Part shown: piece by piece, positions 22,370 to 33,519 of the stretch | Layout of the letters: each line of letters starts with the position of its first letter | Position numbering within the stretch: the stretch's first letter is position 1 | Origin: Agrypnia vestita | Taxonomy: Eukaryota > Arthropoda > Insecta > Trichoptera > Phryganeidae | DNA: 64,000 bases | Reading direction: 5' to 3' | NCBI GenBank assembly: GCA_016648135.1 | Contig: JADDOH010000323.1 | Span: 1-64,000 of the forward strand | Notes under the pieces: model-generated | What the model was told of the DNA's origin: nothing | Databases searched by the model: none | The model's input: the letters and a program-made list of their open reading frames with translations, nothing else | Translations under genes and position numbers: made by a program

Positions 22370-22868
22370 ATGCATAGAATTTTTCGGCCCAACTTCAGTA
22401 AAAATAGCTAATGAAATTAAAAAGTGTGATTTAAAAATAGCCTTTAGAACCAATGACAATATAAGAACAAACCTCAAAAACTCTAAAAGCAAAACACCTA
22501 AATTAGAAAACAGTGGCATATACAAATTAACATGTAATCATAAAGATTGCAATGCCACATATATAAGACAAACGGGAAGGTCTTTTTTAACTAGATTCGC
22601 GGAACACATGCGCTGCTATAAAAATAAAAATTTAGAGTCAAAATTTGCGACCCATTTATTAAATGAAAACCACGTCCCGCAAGGTGATAATGAACCAAAA
22701 CCTTTACATATAGAAAAAAAAGGTTTTAGGATGAATTTACTTGAACAACTAGAAATAAATAAATATAAAAAGCATCCAAATATTAAACTTTTAAATAATC
22801 AACAAAAAATGATCTTCTCTCCACTTCTAAATATCTATAAAAAACCAATAATCAAGGACACAAATTAA
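22370..22868 (+). pseudogene. Penelope-like polyprotein fragment with GIY-YIG endonuclease
   Basis: The frame opens at the inversion junction and reads FGPTSVKIANEIKKCDLKIA, then SGIYKLTC, then CNATYIRQTGRSFLTRFAEH and a C-terminal tail ending KPIIKDTN before TAA at 22866. In Penelope-like elements this GIY-YIG nuclease follows the reverse transcriptase and nicks the target. GIYKL is present, but the YIG triad reads YIR in both arms, so the element had this change before the inverted pair formed, or it is a lineage feature. The arginine in QTGRSF and the glutamate in AEH are kept. The RT domain is absent, so the copy cannot transpose by itself. Confidence 0.85.
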
Positions 22869-23110
22869 AATAATATTTATAAATAACACTTACAGAAAAC
22901 GGGGAATTTTGATAATTAAGCATAACGATAACCGAGGCACCTTTAATGATAAGTGCCCGGGAAAAAACGAACATTACTACAGGGCTTCACCACAAATATC
23001 TAATTACTCTAAAGGGGAAGGGGTAAATTAAAATTTTATAAATAAGTCGTTTGTACGTGGTATATCCACTGTTTGATAATGGCCTTACAAGCCGAAACAG
23101 CTGTAACACA

Positions 23111-25544
23111 TAAAAATACTTAAGCCGTAGAAATTAATAATAATATTTATTAAAATTTATTTATTTTAAATTTCGCTAAATATGGAGTTCTACAAATTAA
23201 ACACAAAAACCATAAATAATTTTTTCTATTATTTTTTTATAATTTATGTAAAATAACTTTCTAATATTTGCTATATTTGAAGAATAAATTTTTTTATTGG
23301 TTGATCTGATTCAAATAAAAAGTTAAATTAATTGAAAATGAAACAATATATTCGTTCTATACACATTTCAAAGATGATCGGTGGTTACAAAGAAGTTTGC
23401 CGTGTTTTTGTCGTGGAGCATGGCATGGAATAATTACCGGGTGCCCAAGAATCGTATACGAATAAAATTATTGCGACGTGAAAAGAATAATCATGTTTTG
23501 CGAAAAGTTGCTCCTAAAATACAACCGTGTTGTGTTTTAATAACGTAAACTCGGATAAATAACAGCTTTATGTCTACTGGATATAATTCTGAAAACAGTC
23601 ACGTTTACAAGTACCAATTCAATATTATCTCAACATATAAACACAGCATATGTCAAGTGAAATGTGAGACACACAATTTATATTTACGTAATTCCTGTAT
23701 ATAATTTAATTACTTCAGCATGTAATTCGCACGTCATGATAAAGTGTTTTCAAATGGAGAAAAAAACAAAATGTTTAAATGACGAAAAATCTTTTAATGT
23801 TAATGTCTGATGTACTAGTACATAAGTGCCCTGTGAGTTTAGTAAGTAATACATTAAATACGAACATATACAAGGCAGTAAATAACAATTTACACTACGC
23901 CACTTTTTTGCGTGCTTTCGCGCGCTAGCGCACTCATTTAACCTACAGGCATCACCCGCCCCCCCCCCCCCCGTGATTTCGAAAATTTGGCGGTGGCTGA
24001 AAAATTTATTGGTGGGAAAGTGAAAAGATCACTCATAGTCTAAGTAAATAAAAAACAATAATTCAAATGAACTTTTGAACGATTCAAAGTGAACGGTTCA
24101 TTTGACTGAACGACTCGGTGAAAAAATCATTGTCTCGTAGACAAACTCACCCTCACATTTAAGTTTAATACACTAAGATCAGACTCGTTTTATTACAGAA
24201 TATGAATAGATAATGACTTGAAAATTGTGTAGTGTAAGAATTTATCTAAATAAAATTAATACCTTTTCCAACACAGAACAAAGAAATCCATATCAATTAT
24301 TTTTTCAATTATATTGTGACATAATATGTATACACTATATAAAATTGTGACAATACACTGTAATAATCGCGATATTTGTTGTGAAGTCTGTTTTTTCTCA
24401 TTTCATTTCAAACAATGAATATTGTTTAATTTAACAAATGAGGTTTGAAAATTTGTTAACAAATCTCATTCACCTGGAAAAATGTTGTGAGTAGATTATG
24501 AAACGGACATTCACTGTCACTTCTATCATTAACATTACTAAACGTTTTACAGGATAATCATATCCAGGATAAGCCATTAAGCAGACAGTTCTCGGAGTTC
24601 TCCCACAATACACTGTTCTGTAATTCTCTCCTTGACAGTAAGAGTTATGGGATACATTTTGGGTCTAATCCATCAGTGATGTCATTTCGTAAATCATAAT
24701 AATAATTGTATCTCTTAAGAGTACGGTCTGTTTTAGTGGGTTTAGGAAGTAACACCGGCTAAACAAAACTAGGAGATTCGTGTGATCCATCAATTCATTT
24801 ATAATAATCAAATATTCATTAACATGGGTAAAATACATATATTATATTTGTGTGTAATATTATACGTGAAGTAGGAAGGTGGTCTTAATAATTCGCGAGT
24901 TAACCCTTTCCCAGACCGTGGGAAAACGTATTCCCAGCATGTAAATTTGCTTAGAAAGTAAACTAAGGAACACGTTACCAATTTTTAAAATACTGCCATC
25001 TAACGGCATTATTCGGCAATAAAATACAACAAAACGTGCAATTTCAACCGTCTTGAAACCTCCAATTGTTTGTTTATACGTGATGGCGAACGCGACGACT
25101 TTACCGGTGCGAAATTGTTTTTTAGCGAAAAGTATTTTTGTCCCTCTCCAAGCGTAAGACTAAGTCTCTTTTAGGAGAGGTACAGCGATACAGTGTATGT
25201 ATCCTTATAGTTTTAATAGACTAGAAAAAAAATGTTGTAAAACTGTATGTAATATTAAATAAATTAGCTTAGCTTAGCTCTTTAAGTATTTTGACGATTT
25301 GCTTATTTTGATCTTTATTTTATGTAATGTATAATACTTACTTTTCCTTAACTTTGCATATTTTTTGTATGATTGTTATAATTTTTGTCCTTTTTTGTAT
25401 GATCGTTGAACTTTTTTATAAAATATTATAATATATATATATTTTGTTTTTAATTTTTTTTCCACGTTCAGTAAGAGCTCGTTTCCTGCTTAAGTGTGAA
25501 TTATTTTTTTGTCTAATTATAACAGGCTGCGGGTTCTTATTACT
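23111..25544. other. unassigned, with poly-C and minor repeats
   Basis: No exon recognised. 23957-23973 is a poly-C run. 24065-24125 has repeated GAACGRTTCA-type words in both orientations, typical of transposon ends. At 24899 the words GTTAACCCTTTCCCAGACC resemble a piggyBac-type terminus (TTAACCCTTT), but no partner end was found. Confidence 0.35.
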
Positions 25545-25625
25545 ATAGCAAAACAAACCATAGAAATCGAACCCAAAACTCCCGGTATGAGAAGCCAGTA
25601 TATTATATCACGGTTCCTGACCACC
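25545..25625 (-). mobile_element. SINE family A, fragment
   Basis: Contains GAAATCGAACCCAAAACTCC and GGTATGAGAAGCCAGTAT, the reverse complement of the box B region and the CTGGCTTCTCACACC word of the copy at 57845-58022. Box A and the tail are lost or decayed. Confidence 0.65.
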
Positions 25626-26064
25626 ACTAAGTTTTAATTTTCTAACAGGTTTTGGTTTGCGGTATCATAATAATTATGTCTTCACCGCTATTATATTGCT
25701 TTGTAAACTTTGTTTATTTTAAATAAAGTATAAATAAGTAATAAAATAAATAGTTGGTAGAAATCATTTTGTTATACATGCCAATATGAAATATGTCTAA
25801 CGCCACGTGCTATATTATGTAAAACTACTTGTGACGTATTTTCTACGAAAGTGGACGTTAGTATTAGGTAAGTATATTTTAAGAAATTTGAAAGTATCAA
25901 TATGTAAAAAGTAATTGAGAAAACAATAAAATCAAAAATATTTTTGTTACCATTTCGCAAACCTACGAGTATGTTTCTGATTATTCAAAAATATTATTTT
26001 CATATTTTATGTATAAACTCTTCCACCTCTTAAACATCATGAAAAAAAATTGACATAACAATTT

Positions 26065-26245
26065 TGTACCGAGGAAGCCTTGAAGTTGGAGGTCGTGGGC
26101 GTCCTTCTTTAGTCGATAACGACCAACTAAAAAGGCGTTAGTTCAATTAATACCACGCAAAATATTATTCGAGAACTCTCGCAAAAGTAAGGTGTTGTTT
26201 ATACAACAGTTCTAGATTACTTGAAATAGCCAGGGAAAAAAAAAA
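26065..26245 (+). pseudogene. decayed mariner transposase relic
   Basis: In mixed frames this reads GRPSLVDNDQLK, IPRKIL, ENSRKS, and then VLDYLK, which matches the mariner N-terminal region (GRPxxxDxxxLKxxVExxPxxTxxELA ... TVLxHLK) with frame changes and stops. It is much older than the three TTAGGTCC-type copies and of another lineage. No terminal repeats found. Confidence 0.6.
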
Positions 26246-29200
26246 ACTCTAATATTTTGTTACCGACGTGAAATACAATATAAATAATGTTTCTAGGTAA
26301 AGTATATTATTTTATGTCGTATTTTTTGTCGTAGTTTTATTGATGCATAAAAATAATAATTCTTATTCAAACGACGTAAAATATCCAAATTTCACAAGTA
26401 AAAAATAAAAATTACCTCTGATTTACGTCACAATTATATTGTTCAAAAAACCGGCCAAATACCAAATCGGCTTAAAATTAACACAATTGTTATAGAAGGT
26501 TCCATATCATCAAAACATACGAATATATGTATTCATAGCATAAAATGATACAATGACAACATAATAGTTAAATTAAATTTAATTAATTGAGTTTAATTAT
26601 TATATATTAAATATTTTACTACTCAAGTTATAACAGTGATACAACCTTTCATCGACAGATGTAGTATTCAACGAAATATAGAAAGACATGGCTTATGTGG
26701 ATATATAATATTCAAATTTTATTTATTAATATATCAAACTTCCCCATACAACTAATCTTATACCGTACACTTGTAACTCCGGCTTCTGTTGTCAGTACCT
26801 AATTAATCATTTGTTCGATAAAAGTGATTCAATCATTTCTACCTTCCCAATGGTGGTCAGCCTCACAAAGTTCATCAGGTAAGGTCTCTAAAATTGAATA
26901 AATAGATCAGCCGTATTTACACGTTGTTAAGGTTCTTCATCCTTTGAATAAAGGCCTAATAGTAAGTCAGGATTCAATAAGGAAGTGTTATCTTGCGTTA
27001 TGTGCACAAAGTATAAATGTATTGATGCCTCTTAGCCTTTTAAATGATCACTTGGTTCCGCAGACGGAATCGATCGTTTAAAATTTGTTAAAAGCACGTG
27101 TCACAACAAAAACACATCAAATTTGTTAAAAAACGGTGTCAAATCATAAAATATACATTAGCGAAATCTGAAACTGTAAAGAAGGAAAATTATGTATTGA
27201 TATATTTATATTATTATTATATTATATATTATATTATATATACCCCACTTTTATATGTATTTTTATTTTCTTTTATCATTATTTATTTTAATATAATTAT
27301 ATAATTAGAAAAAATCATCTTCATCTATTGCAATTGTAGGTTTTTGCATAAATAGAATAATATAAAACCACCAATTATCCTTACATACTATAAAAACTAT
27401 TTGCCAATTTTTGTATTTGCATGATTATACAAGGTAAGCAATCACGTTGATGGTCGTTATCTTGTTTGCAGCGGCTCAAAATTAATTAATTCAATAAAAA
27501 ATTCTTAATATGATATCGATTTTTCTCTGTTCATTGATACATTAAATCTTTTTTATATCACATATACATGGCGTCTGAAATCTCAAAATATATATTTTTT
27601 TGCCAAAAATATATATTTTAAGTTTTTACCTGTTTACGCCGCGGATCTTATAGGAATTTTCCGACACCATAATTTATCATTTATAAAATAAAAACACATT
27701 CAGAATATTTTGAATAGATTGTATTTTATTCCACTCCACACTTCCCACACCCTCTAAACATCCCTCTTTTGAAATCAAAAATTATCTTTTTTCACACTTT
27801 GTTAATCACAAACAATTATCAGTAGAACAACAATCAGTATCACAAACAACAAACAGTAGAAAGGTTGTAACTGGCATATTTTACTATTTTATATCTTATG
27901 TACGTTGGTATTAAGATTGGCTGTTAATTTTACTTAAAAAAATAAAAGAAATAACATTATCTAATCAAGATTATATAATATTATATAAGTAATGACGTAA
28001 GCCCTATAAACACCCAATCGACTATGATACCTTTGTTCCCAAATAAATAGTCTCGTCTATTGAAATATCTATAATATATCTTGAAATTCTGACGTACGGA
28101 CCAATAGCCCCAAAACATATTGATTATTTAATAAAATTTGTGGTTTTAAATAAAGCGTTTTCTCTTTCAGTGTAGAGATCCATATGTTATCATTCAATAC
28201 AAAAATATATTTATTTATTTAACACTAATCATTCACACTAAGGCACTTGAATCTACAGATGAATTTTTATTTTATTTGTTTACTGAGTAAAAAAGTCTCC
28301 GAAATATTTTTTTTGCGACATCCATAAATTAAAAGAAAAAATAAGAAAACACTTTTCATTAAATAAATAAAAATCATTGTTTACCGAAGTTTAATTTGAT
28401 AATCGAAAAATATCCCGAATGTTTTTTAACGGAACGACGTAAATAAATAATTTTCTCTGGCAATTCCGCTCTGAAATTCTTTGAACAGATTTAGTCCAAG
28501 CAAGCACGGCGGCTAAGTTTTCCCTTTAAGCTCATCAGCTAACAGAATTATGCAGATTGTTTTACCGTGTAAACATTTCCGGGAAGTTTCAGTTCAACCA
28601 AGATCCGGCAGGCCATCTTTGAGGAAGCTTCCCGGCGCATAATTGCAGGTAGGGGTTGTTAAATGTGCAACAGAGTAGATAAGAGGATCATTATAACACT
28701 TGCCATACTTTATGAGATCATTTCGCCCTGAGGCCCTAAGACTGTATGATATAAGGCACTATTCTGAAAATAACAAGATTTTTGTTTGGTGATTGTTACC
28801 CCAATGCTTAAAAATACACACGACGAAGATTTAAAACGGTCCGAACTAATATACTAATACTGAACTAATAACTAATAATGTCAGGAAATCAAGTATACAA
28901 TAGATTCAAGAAAGGTTCGTTTGAATGATTAGTGGAAAGAATGAATGAGCAGAGAACCAAAATAAAGATATACAATGCGAGTGTTTATAACACTATCAGA
29001 TAGGTATCATTTAATACAAGTGATGAAAATGACAATGTATAGCGCAAATGGGCTTCACGTTACTTCATTGAACATTTACAAGTAGTTGTTGAAAGAAAGA
29101 ATTGCCGCCAAGGAGTTAAAAATAATTAATAAAGTACCGTAAGCTTGAGTTCTGCAATAGTCTCGGATCCTCAACGCACGTGAAGGAACCATACAATAAA

Positions 29201-30067
29201 ACACTCGAAAGTCCTGCTTTCTACAAATATCGTCACATACTAGTAGTTTAAAATATTATTATACAATATATTAAAAGGTGACAAATAAATAATTTATTGA
29301 AATTACCGGAACTTAGATATGTATTTACCAGTAATTCGGTAATGGAATTAAGACATATTTACTGGTAAATTGGTTTATCGAAAACTGGTAATACGTTCCC
29401 TAGTCACTACTTCCACAGAAAGTATGTATGAGAACATGTATGATGTTAGAACAGAATAACGTGGAAGTTTATTCTTTCTGCCAAGCCCAGGAATATTCCA
29501 TCTTGGTAAGTTCCATGTTGAAATCCTGTTGCCTTCAGTAATCCTGTATTGTTAGAAAACTTCATTTTTATATCACGGCGATGGATGGAGCTGTACCTGA
29601 AAGCCTTCAACCGGATGAAAGGTTATTCCTGAAAGTTTGGTTATGCTACCAGTTAAGTTTTAAAGCTCTAACATTATGCAAATTATTAGCAAACAAGCTT
29701 AAAGTTTTCATAAATTTACTTTATTCGTACGCAACTATGACACACCGTTATGCTGTAGATAGGCAAAAAAAAAAAAATGTAACATATTCTCCTCCTCGCA
29801 TATCTTTCGCATACAGACGGTTTTCAGTTCTTTAGGTGTGTGATATCACCGTTCTAAATTCATTCTCTTTGGACAGGCTTGGTTTCCTTTTGCCAACCGC
29901 GCTTTCATTAAATGTAAATTCATCCGTTTTATATGTAAGGTACACAGAGACGAAGTACAAAAACAAATAAAATTAAACATTACTGGAAATTGAAGTTGGC
30001 ACAGAGTAGATGGATTAAAAAATAATAATTCAAAAAGAAAATGAATGAATAGTAAATTATATGAAAT
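26246..30067. other. unassigned AT-rich stretch
   Basis: No host exon recognised. 27205-27245 is a TTATA-type low-complexity run. 29323-29334 and 29359-29370 are perfect 12-base inverted arms (ATTTACCAGTAA). A frame at 29581-29835 starting MDGAVPESLQPDERLF is open, but I recognise no domain and see no splice or promoter support. Confidence 0.35.
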
Positions 30068-30826
30068 ACTAGCTATTCGTACCCGGCGTAGCACGGGTTG
30101 AGGATTACGTTGTAAGTTTTGTGGGGGGAAACAAAGATTCCATTGTATTGCAAAGCCTCTAATAAAAAACAATGTTTCCATTTAATCAAGTCTGGGATGG
30201 ATGAGATGTCTAGGGGAGAAATCTAACCTATGTTTTCCGCTGGGTTCTCAGGAATATGTTTGCAAAATTTGGGTCAGATCGGTCTAACGTTACAGATTTG
30301 CGTGGAAAATGTATCAGAAGATGGTTGGGGAGGAGGGAAAAATCGCTTTTGTTACCCGCCGGTCCTAAACAATAAGTATATACAATTTGGGTCAGATCGG
30401 TCAAACAATACAGACTTGTATGGAAAATATATCAGGGGTATGGGGATTGGGGGAGGGGAGAAATGTCACCTATGTTACCCACCGGGTCCCATAGAATACG
30501 TGTGCAAAAAGCGAGATCGTTAAACAGTGTAGAATTGTACAGAAAATATATCAGGGACTGGGGGTGAGGTAAAGAGGGAGGTAAAATATGTATCCCTTGT
30601 TATACGCCGGGTCCTAAAAAATAAGTGGGTATATAAGGTCTGGGTCATATCGGTCTAGTGGTAAAGATTTTATGGAGGGGGAGGGTTAAAAGGGTGGGGA
30701 ATGTGTCGCCTATATTACCCGCTGGGTCCTAAAAATATGTTTGCGAATTTGGGTCAGATCGGTAAAAAGGTGTAGATTTGTATACAAAACAGACAGACTT
30801 ACACTGACGTTTTATAGGTATAGATT
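30068..30826 (+). mobile_element. ACTAGCT-type repeat family, about five internal units
   Basis: The head is ACTAGCTATTCGTACCCGGC and the tail AGACAGACTTACACTGACG then TTTTATAGGTATAG. Between them a unit with TTTGGGTCAGATCGGT, a TACAGAYTTG-like word, GGAAAATRTATCAG, a G-rich run and TTACCCGCCGGGTCCTAA recurs; the GGGTCAGATCGGT word starts near 30271, 30389, 30508, 30642 and 30751, so spacing is about 110-134 bp. No convincing protein is encoded. Related copies lie at 10470-10735 and 33161-33519. Confidence 0.8.
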
Positions 30827-31670
30827 AATTCTCCTACTGCAACGCTTTTTTATCTGTGTATTGCCTTGGATTATAGTAGTGTAAGGATGATCACATTAGC
30901 CTTGCATCTCTGTTAATCTCAATGAAAATGTACATTTTTTCCAGACTAAGAAGTTTTTGAAAAATCCAACGACCCAGTTGGATCTAGCGCAATGAAAGAA
31001 TTCCACGGACAATTATTTGTCTTATGGCTAAAGAAATATTATTTTTTGATTTATATTAATATTTTACTTTTCTACAGAGATAGGATCTAGTACATATTTT
31101 TAAATGTGGATAATTGTGTTCACAAAAATATTACTGAAAATATTTATGATACATTGACAAAATTGTCTAAATTATAAGGCTTCGTTATCAAAATCTCCAA
31201 TATCGAGTAATTAGGCTTCTTTTGGAAGTACATACTTCTGAAACAGAGAATTTTATATTCCAAGGCTTCGTTCAGATTTCAACTTTTTCTTCTTCCCATT
31301 GATTATGCAGCGAATTAAAATATTAAAGCAAAGTTATAACGAAATCGGGCATTATTAAAAGGGTGTGCCTTCTTGAAAGTAGATATTGAGTTTGTGAAAC
31401 TCAATTTTCAAGGGACAAACTTCTGAATTTTTAATGGTTTTGTACCTACCTTAATTTTGAAAAATTAATATTAAAACAAAATGAATATTTAGATATATAT
31501 AGAAGATGCTTTATGAGTCTCCTCGTTTTGAGCAATGTACTGTTGATATTAAGCTCTTAATATTCCATCTTAAAATATTATTTTTTAAATCTATAAATTA
31601 ATTTTAAAAAGTAAAGTTGTGAAGTAATAAAAACCAAATTTAAAAATCAATTAAAAATACGAGCATAAAA
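30827..31670. other. unassigned AT-rich stretch
   Basis: Nothing recognised. Confidence 0.35.
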
Positions 31671-31671
31671 A

Positions 31672-31766
31672 TCAAATCAACGAAAAAATATTTTGTCTGC
31701 TACCGGGACTCGAACCCAGATCTATCTTTCCGGGAAGATGTGTTACCATTACACCATATCAGCCTT
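31672..31766 (-). mobile_element. short tRNA-like SINE, family C, copy 1
   Basis: Minus strand 31763-31697 reads CTGATATGGTGTAATGGTAA (box A-like), CATCTTCCCGGAAAGATAG (anticodon-arm-like), and CTGGGTTCGAGTCCCGG (T arm, box B), ending GTAGCAG. Only five of seven acceptor positions pair, so I do not call a tRNA gene. It is followed by a ~25-bp tail that also follows copy 2, which marks a SINE-like unit. Confidence 0.65.
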
Positions 31767-32029
31767 GTATTTTTCTGCCAATATATCGACTTTTATCTGT
31801 AAGTCTTTATTTTTATATTATTTTTTTATTTATATTATAAGTATACATAAGTAAGTAAATAATTATTAATTGATTAATGTAAACTGTCCATTTTAAGCAA
31901 TCCACTTTTTAACGCAATAGTCATAAATTATTAAAGAGTTAAGGTTATTTTTACGGTCGTTAGGTATATTTAACTGTAAATGGTTACGGATATTTTATAC
32001 AAACCGACAATTTAGAAAGACGTGCTGCA

Positions 32030-32132
32030 AAATCAAATCAACGAAAAAATAATTTGGCTGCTACCGGGACTCAAACCCAGATCTCATATTATTCCAGAAA
32101 GATCGTTTTACCATTCCACCATATCAGCAGCA
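32030..32132 (-). mobile_element. short tRNA-like SINE, family C, copy 2
   Basis: Same layout and orientation as the copy at 31672-31766, including the shared flank AATCAAATCAACGAAAAAAT. The T-arm word is CTGGGTTTGAGTCCCGG (one base changed in box B) and the anticodon arm has an insertion. It lies only 270 bp from copy 1. Confidence 0.65.
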
Positions 32133-32794
32133 TGTGTTCTTTAATGTAATATATTATGAAGTATTAATTATGTGATACATAAAAAAGAAAAAAATGAGAA
32201 GAAGAGAATAGGATTCAATTAAAACATGCCCATACGAGTATATTTGTATAATCTTCGTCAGATCGGATACACAGTAACATCGTCGACGTTAAAAACAATC
32301 AATTTGTTCAAAATTTTCTAGTTTTTTAACTTAAATAATTATATCTTAAGACAAAGTATACACCGAAAACATCAAATGTATTATAATATTTCGTTACATC
32401 AGACAGCAATCCTCTTAATCTTGTATAAATTTAGTAAACAAAAAACGAGTGAAAATTCTAATACATAAAAAACGTGGAATAATTAAAGATAAAATGAAAA
32501 ATTCTCTTTTTTTAATTTTACGTACCTACGTCATTCTGAATGTAAAATTTTAATTTCTTTCACAATTTTTACGACAAAAACACATTCTTTTAGTACCTTA
32601 TTGCCAGTTATACTGGAATATTTATATCGTTAAAAATCTAGATTTAAATAATGTATTTTTAATTGCGGAGTAAAATGCTGCAACATATAAATTCTTCTTT
32701 TTGGTGTTAAAATATGGTTTGGGTGAAATACAGTTGAGAGCTAAACATATTTTTCATGAAATATCAAGCCACATACTGATCTTGTACATAATTC
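32133..32794. other. unassigned AT-rich stretch
   Basis: Nothing recognised. Confidence 0.35.
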
Positions 32795-32984
32795 GAGTAG
32801 CTTGTTGGTCTTGTGGTTGGGACACTCGCCTCGTGATCCAATGGTCGCGGGTTCGAATCTCAGCCCAGACTAGCAAGTTAGTCCTATTTTCATAGCACAA
32901 GCGTTTAGCTTAGTTTGAAAATAGTAAGAATATTGATGTGACCCGTGTTCGCATCTCTATTTATTTAAAAAAAAAAAAAAAAAA
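32795..32984 (+). mobile_element. tRNA-derived SINE, family B, full copy with poly-A
   Basis: Starts with TAGCTTGTTGGTCTTGTGGT (box A region), has GCGGGTTCGAATCTCAGCC (box B), then a non-tRNA body (AGTCCTATTTTCATAGCAC, TTAGTTTGAAAATAGTAAG, AATATTGATGTGACCCGTG) and an 18-base poly-A at 32967-32984. It is the best-preserved member; others are at 7565-7662, 44018-44200 and 56319-56398. Confidence 0.85.
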
Positions 32985-33160
32985 TTTCAACCCCGCAGTT
33001 TAATAATATTGACAATCAATTGACTAGTCCAAGAAATTCAAATTGTATCAGAGAAATTAAAATAAATTATTACAAACTAAAATATATTTTATATATCAGT
33101 AAAAATTGTTGTAAAATATACGTAAAATATTATTGTTTGTTTCTTGAATCAACCGATGCC

Positions 33161-33519
33161 TATAAAACCCAATGTCTGTCTTTCTGCTCTCTATACCGTG
33201 TGTCCACAAATCTACACCATTTGTCTGATCTGATTAAAATTTTGCATACTTATTTTTTAGAATCCGGCGGGAAACACATGCTTTTCCCCTCCTCCTCTCC
33301 TGGTAAATTTTCCATGCAAATCTGTACCGTTCAACCGATTTGACTCAAATTTTGCATTCTTGTTCTTAAGCAAAGGGTAACATTAGTGAAATTACCTCCT
33401 GGACATCCTATCCATCCCAACTTAGATTAAATGCAAGCATTGTTTTCTTTGTGTTACCCCACAAATTTACTTTTAACTAACTAAATTCTTAATCCGAGCA
33501 ATGCCGGGTATAAACAGTT
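33161..33519 (-). mobile_element. ACTAGCT-type repeat family, two internal units, inverted
   Basis: The reverse complement of the family at 30068-30826: the tail (TATAAAACCCAATGTCTGTC) comes first, then two units containing TCTGATCTGATTAAAATTTTG and TTTGACTCAAATTTTGC with C-rich text between, and the head ATGCCGGGTATAAACAGTTA at the end. Confidence 0.75.

Larger units (their letters stand above)
21985..23110. mobile_element. Penelope-like element, inverted pair of 3' ends
   Basis: The 3' end of a Penelope-like retroelement occurs twice, head to head. The minus-strand arm is 21985-22360; the plus-strand copy begins after 22367 and runs through 23110. The arms are close to identical over the C-terminal coding part and the first ~55 bp of the 3' flank. 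The plus copy has more of the upstream coding region and also a 3' region with TGGCCTTACAAGCCGAAACA, a hammerhead-like word. Penelope-like elements are known for partial copies in inverted or tandem arrangement, so this looks like one insertion event. Confidence 0.85.

Noticed and set aside
24899..24930. TTAACCCTTT resembling a piggyBac terminal repeat
   Set aside because: Only one end is visible, with no partner repeat and no transposase.
29581..29835. Open frame starting MDGAVPESLQPDERLF
   Set aside because: No recognisable domain, splice site or promoter; one isolated 84-codon frame is within chance for 64 kb.
31697..31763. True tRNA gene
   Set aside because: Only five of seven acceptor pairs form, and a second copy with the same non-tRNA tail lies 350 bp away, which points to a SINE.
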